A stretch of 7,052 nt of DNA. Origin: CAZMVY01 sp964617875 (GTDB lineage: Bacteria > Planctomycetota > Phycisphaerae > UBA1845 > PWPN01). Position numbers and translations under genes: made by a program. The notes under the pieces were generated by a model. The model saw only the letters and a program-made list of their open reading frames with translations. It did not search any database and had not been told where the DNA came from. The stretch lies in the NCBI GenBank assembly GCA_964617875.1, contig CAZUAI010000141.1, positions 1-7,052 of the forward strand, in the 5' to 3' direction. This document shows positions 4,608-7,052 of this stretch, one piece after another (the stretch's first letter is position 1; every line of letters starts with the position of its first letter).

Positions 4608-6557
4608 TTACCAGAAGCGGACGTATATGGTTACGAATATGGCGGCCACCACCAGCCACCAGAACCACAGGCTGGCGTACCGCACCGGCTTCTCTCCGGG
4701 GGGCAGGCTCAGCATGGAGCGGTCCCACATGTATGCCTGAGGCGCGCGCGCCCTTGTGCAGTAGTACGCGATGGCCAGGGCGATTGTGGCCAGTACGAGC
4801 AGCGCGATCAGCACACCGCTGAGCGCGGTCGCGACCGCGATCACGATCGCGGCGGCCACGCATTGGAGACGCGATCTCCAGGGATGGTCGTCGAGCGAGA
4901 GGATGACCAGCAGGGCGATGGCGAAGAGGTAGATGCCACCCGCCCACACCATGGGCGCCTGGAGCGTCAACGGCAGCTTGAGATGCGCATCCTGCATCGC
5001 CGTTGCGGTGTAGAGGGCGACGGTGATGAAGAGGGTTGGCACGCCCAGGATCGCCGCGAAGCGCATGCCTCGTCCAACGCGTGCGAACCAGACGCCGCCG
5101 ATCAGAATCACCGCCAGGACGGACGGCAGCACCGGAAACGCCCAACGGGCCCAGAAGGCGCGTGCCGTCTCCGCCGACGCCTCGTTAATGAACTTGAGCG
5201 AAAACGTCAGCGGGACGGTGAGTATGGCGAGCCACATGCAGGCAACCGCCCCGCGTTCCTTTCCCGGCTTCCACAGGGCGCCGCCGAGGAAGGCGACTAC
5301 GGCCGGCGCGGCCATGGGGGCCCAGATGTCCTGGCTGTACATGAACATGCTCTTCCAGTTCATCACGACGGGCGCGATCAACGCGCCCAGCAGCAGAGCG
5401 GTTGCGCCGCAGATCTGCCCGCAGCGGACGAGTCGGGCCTCCGGCCAGTCCTTTCCTTTCCAGCGCCTGACGATGTCCAGGGTCACCATGGTCGAGGTGG
5501 AACTCACCAGGCCCGAAACGGCGGACATGATCGCTCCCAGGAGCGCTGCCGCCACCAATCCCCGGAGTCCCGCCGGGATGACGGCCCTGACCATCCGGAT
5601 ATAGGCCTCATCGGCCCGATCGCCCAGAGTCGGGTCCATCACGTAGTAGATCAGACCCGCAAAACAGGTGCCCAGCGGCAGCACGATCTGGATGGCCCCG
5701 GCCAGAAGGACGCCCATCTTCGCGTGCCACTCGCTCCGGGCGCCGAGACACCGCTGGTTGATGCACTGATCGGACGCGTACCACCACGTATTGGTTGAGA
5801 GCGCGAGAATGATGAGCGCGGTCCAGGGAACGACGGGGTCCGTAGCGGGAGCGATCAGGTGCGCGCGCGGTCCGTCGCCGACGACCTTCACGAAATCCCA
5901 GCCGATGTGGCTCATGCCGGACAGGAACACGAAAAACCCGCTGCCGAGCAGCAGAAGGCACTGGAACAGATCCGTCCACGCGACCGACGCCAGTCCGCCG
6001 TAGACCGTATAAGCGCCCGTCGCCACCGCGACAATCGCGATGGCCCAGTACCGGTTCATGCCCCACAGCGTCTCCATCGTGAAGCCGGCGGAGTAGAAGA
6101 CGGAGGCAAATACGGCGAACACGTAGCTCGCCACGATCAGACACGCGTACAGCGTTCTTGATCTTGGCCCGTAGCGCCGCTCCAGGTACTCGGGCATGGT
6201 CGTGATGCGGTTCCGCAGGTAGATCGGGATAAAGATCCACAGCAGGATGGAGAGCGCCGGGAAGATCATCCATTCCCAGTTGAGGATCGGCATCCCCCTC
6301 TGGTATGCAAGGCCGTTTTCGGCAACCAGGTTCACCGAGTTCGTCCCGGCGGCAATGATGGAGAACCCGACGGCGAACCAGGGCAGCCTGTTTCCCGCTC
6401 GGAAGTACTCCTCGACGGTGGCCTTCTCGCGTCGGCCCACGGCAAAGCCGATCCAGAGCACGATCCCCATGTAGGCGAGAAAAAAGACGAGGTCAAACGT
6501 CCCAAATGCGCCGCCGTGCGTAAAGATCCAGCCGAGCGGATGCGAATTCTGAAGCAT
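4608..6557 (-). CDS. Sodium:solute symporter (SSS family), substrate unknown
   Basis: A 649-residue inner-membrane protein with many hydrophobic helices, within the usual length for longer SGLT-like members of the family. It would import a small organic solute driven by the sodium gradient. Family features in order: YFRAGNRLPWFAVGFSIIAA (51-70), the segment AYTVYGGLASVAWTDLFQ (182-199), SDQCINQRCLG (262-272), followed by WHAKMG (277-282), and AALLGAIMSAVSGLVSSTST (337-356) with LDIVRR (360-365). The last contains the serine-rich stretch that carries sodium-binding residues in this family. The C-terminal region adds more hydrophobic helices and ends in IYVRFW. A GTG three codons upstream (6566) is possible, but the ATG at 6557 has the near-consensus AAGAGGTGA five bases upstream. 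The gene heads the cluster, so its solute is probably the compound processed by the genes downstream; sugars, cyclitols and betaines are all transported by members of the family. Confidence 0.93.
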   Translation of the reverse strand: MLQNSHPLGWIFTHGGAFGTFDLVFFLAYMGIVLWIGFAVGRREKATVEEYFRAGNRLPWFAVGFSIIAAGTNSVNLVAENGLAYQRGMPILNWEWMIFPALSILLWIFIPIYLRNRITTMPEYLERRYGPRSRTLYACLIVASYVFAVFASVFYSAGFTMETLWGMNRYWAIAIVAVATGAYTVYGGLASVAWTDLFQCLLLLGSGFFVFLSGMSHIGWDFVKVVGDGPRAHLIAPATDPVVPWTALIILALSTNTWWYASDQCINQRCLGARSEWHAKMGVLLAGAIQIVLPLGTCFAGLIYYVMDPTLGDRADEAYIRMVRAVIPAGLRGLVAAALLGAIMSAVSGLVSSTSTMVTLDIVRRWKGKDWPEARLVRCGQICGATALLLGALIAPVVMNWKSMFMYSQDIWAPMAAPAVVAFLGGALWKPGKERGAVACMWLAILTVPLTFSLKFINEASAETARAFWARWAFPVLPSVLAVILIGGVWFARVGRGMRFAAILGVPTLFITVALYTATAMQDAHLKLPLTLQAPMVWAGGIYLFAIALLVILSLDDHPWRSRLQCVAAAIVIAVATALSGVLIALLVLATIALAIAYYCTRARAPQAYMWDRSMLSLPPGEKPVRYASLWFWWLVVAAIFVTIYVRFW

Positions 6558-6562
6558 GCAGT

Positions 6563-6571
6563 TCACCTCTT
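6563..6571 (-). promoter_or_regulatory. Strong ribosome binding site of the symporter gene
   Basis: AAGAGGTGA on the minus strand is one base short of the full anti-Shine-Dalgarno complement and lies five bases before the ATG at 6557. It contains the alternative GTG start and so argues for the ATG. It is the strongest such site in the window. Confidence 0.75.
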
Positions 6572-6724
6572 GGGGGCATTCATACGGCGTGCCGCACAGA
6601 CGATCGAACCGGCATTGGGGCTCGTCTCCAACAAGTCTTGATGCAGTCGGGCTTTGCGGTGATGCGGTTGCGGGCGCAGTGGGGGACAGAGATCAAGAGC
6701 AGGATCACGGGGGAGGGGATGAGT

Positions 6725-6739
6725 GAACCGGTTCCGGTT
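6725..6739. promoter_or_regulatory. AACCGG/CCGGTT inverted repeat upstream of the symporter
   Basis: GAACCGGTTC (6725-6734) is a perfect 10-bp palindrome, and it overlaps a second arrangement of AACCGG, TT, CCGGTT (6726-6739). It lies about 170 bases upstream of the symporter start and could bind a dimeric regulator. No recognisable promoter abuts it, so this is only a candidate. Confidence 0.25.
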
Positions 6740-7052
6740 GACGAAGGGAACGCCAAGCCCATACGTCAGGAGAAGGGCGAGATCAGGCTTGCCGCATATC
6801 GTGTCCATCGTGCCGTTGGGCCCCTGCGGCCCGCGTTCCGGTCGTCGGAGGGCGGGCGGCGTTGTGCAAAGGGTCGGTATCGTATCCGGCCCGGCACGGC
6901 GACTCAATCGGGCGGGCGACACAAGACCGCCAGGTTTCGGCAGCGGGCCAGGTTGCAGTGCGGGCGGGCTGCCCGGCACTCAGGCCGGGGGACCGTCGGG
7001 TGCATCCTAAGTTCGGTGGCGCCCTGGAAGAATAGCAGTTATACTTCGCGCA

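Larger units (their letters stand above)
6558..7052. other. Region upstream of the symporter with no supported gene
   Basis: Apart from the ribosome binding site and the small inverted repeat noted separately, I see no convincing gene in these 495 bases. Open frames on both strands give proline- or arginine-rich translations with no recognisable motif. One plus-strand frame is open from an ATG at 6641 to the window end (137 codons without a stop), but its second half is compositionally biased. A TATAAC on the minus strand at 7038-7043 could be a -10 element whose -35 lies outside the window; if real, the symporter mRNA would have a leader of roughly 470 bases. I did not recognise a riboswitch consensus, tRNA or intrinsic terminator. 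Confidence 0.5.

Noticed and set aside
3073..4740. A plus-strand open frame of 555 codons
   Set aside because: It lies opposite the well-supported aminotransferase and shows only the biased composition of an antisense shadow.
4824..4850. A 16-bp perfect palindrome (CGCGGTCGCGACCGCG) with an adjoining GCGATC/GATCGC inverted repeat
   Set aside because: It lies inside the symporter coding region over an Ala/Val-rich helix, where GC-rich codon choice readily produces such symmetry.
6597..6614. A GGTTCGATC stretch on the minus strand resembling a tRNA T-loop
   Set aside because: The flanking bases do not form the required five-pair T-stem, and no acceptor, D-arm or anticodon arm can be laid out around it.
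6563..6979. A minus-strand frame of 138 codons directly upstream of the symporter
   Set aside because: It is proline- and arginine-rich without a recognisable domain or convincing ribosome binding site, and it overlaps the symporter's own ribosome binding site.
6641..7052. A plus-strand frame open to the window edge, perhaps a partial gene
   Set aside because: The first 50 residues look faintly protein-like, but the rest is arginine- and glycine-rich, there is no clear ribosome binding site, and the frame is also open upstream into the symporter, as in other shadows. A BLASTX search would settle it.

Overview
This window is GC-rich, and every gene I can support is read from the minus strand. 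The order in the direction of transcription is: sodium:solute symporter (6557 to 4608), DegT-family PLP aminotransferase (4437 to 3142), a 62-residue two-helix membrane protein (3099 to 2911), a hydroxypyruvate-isomerase-like TIM-barrel protein (2914 to 2123), an MttB-family methyltransferase (1922 to 474), and the first 81 codons of alaS, alanyl-tRNA synthetase, running off the window at base 1.

The organism is probably a member of the Planctomycetota or a neighbouring PVC-group lineage. This is an inference from three things: the high GC content, the combination of symporter, TIM-barrel isomerase, DegT and MttB-like genes, and a degenerate GAATGRCGAA-type intergenic repeat of a kind I recall being common in those genomes. 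No rRNA or other phylogenetic marker apart from the short AlaRS fragment is present. Several proteins are rich in cysteine, which would fit an anaerobe but does not prove one.

The first five genes look like one catabolic or metabolite-processing cluster. The symporter would import a small organic solute. The aminotransferase would act on a keto-sugar, keto-cyclitol or similar carbonyl compound. The isomerase would rearrange a small sugar or hydroxy-keto acid. The methyltransferase would remove a methyl group from a quaternary or tertiary amine onto a corrinoid. The membrane protein and the isomerase overlap by four bases (ATGA) and are surely translated together if both are real. No corrinoid protein, no methylcorrinoid:folate methyltransferase, no dehydrogenase and no regulator is visible, so the pathway is incomplete here and the substrate is unknown.

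There are three larger non-coding stretches. Bases 245-473 hold a good candidate alaS promoter and a leader hairpin. Bases 1923-2122 hold the degenerate repeat and a small perfect hairpin. Bases 6558-7052, upstream of the symporter, contain no gene I can defend. A candidate sigma70-type promoter and a 14-bp perfect palindrome lie between the symporter and the aminotransferase. No mobile element, CRISPR array, tRNA or rRNA was found.
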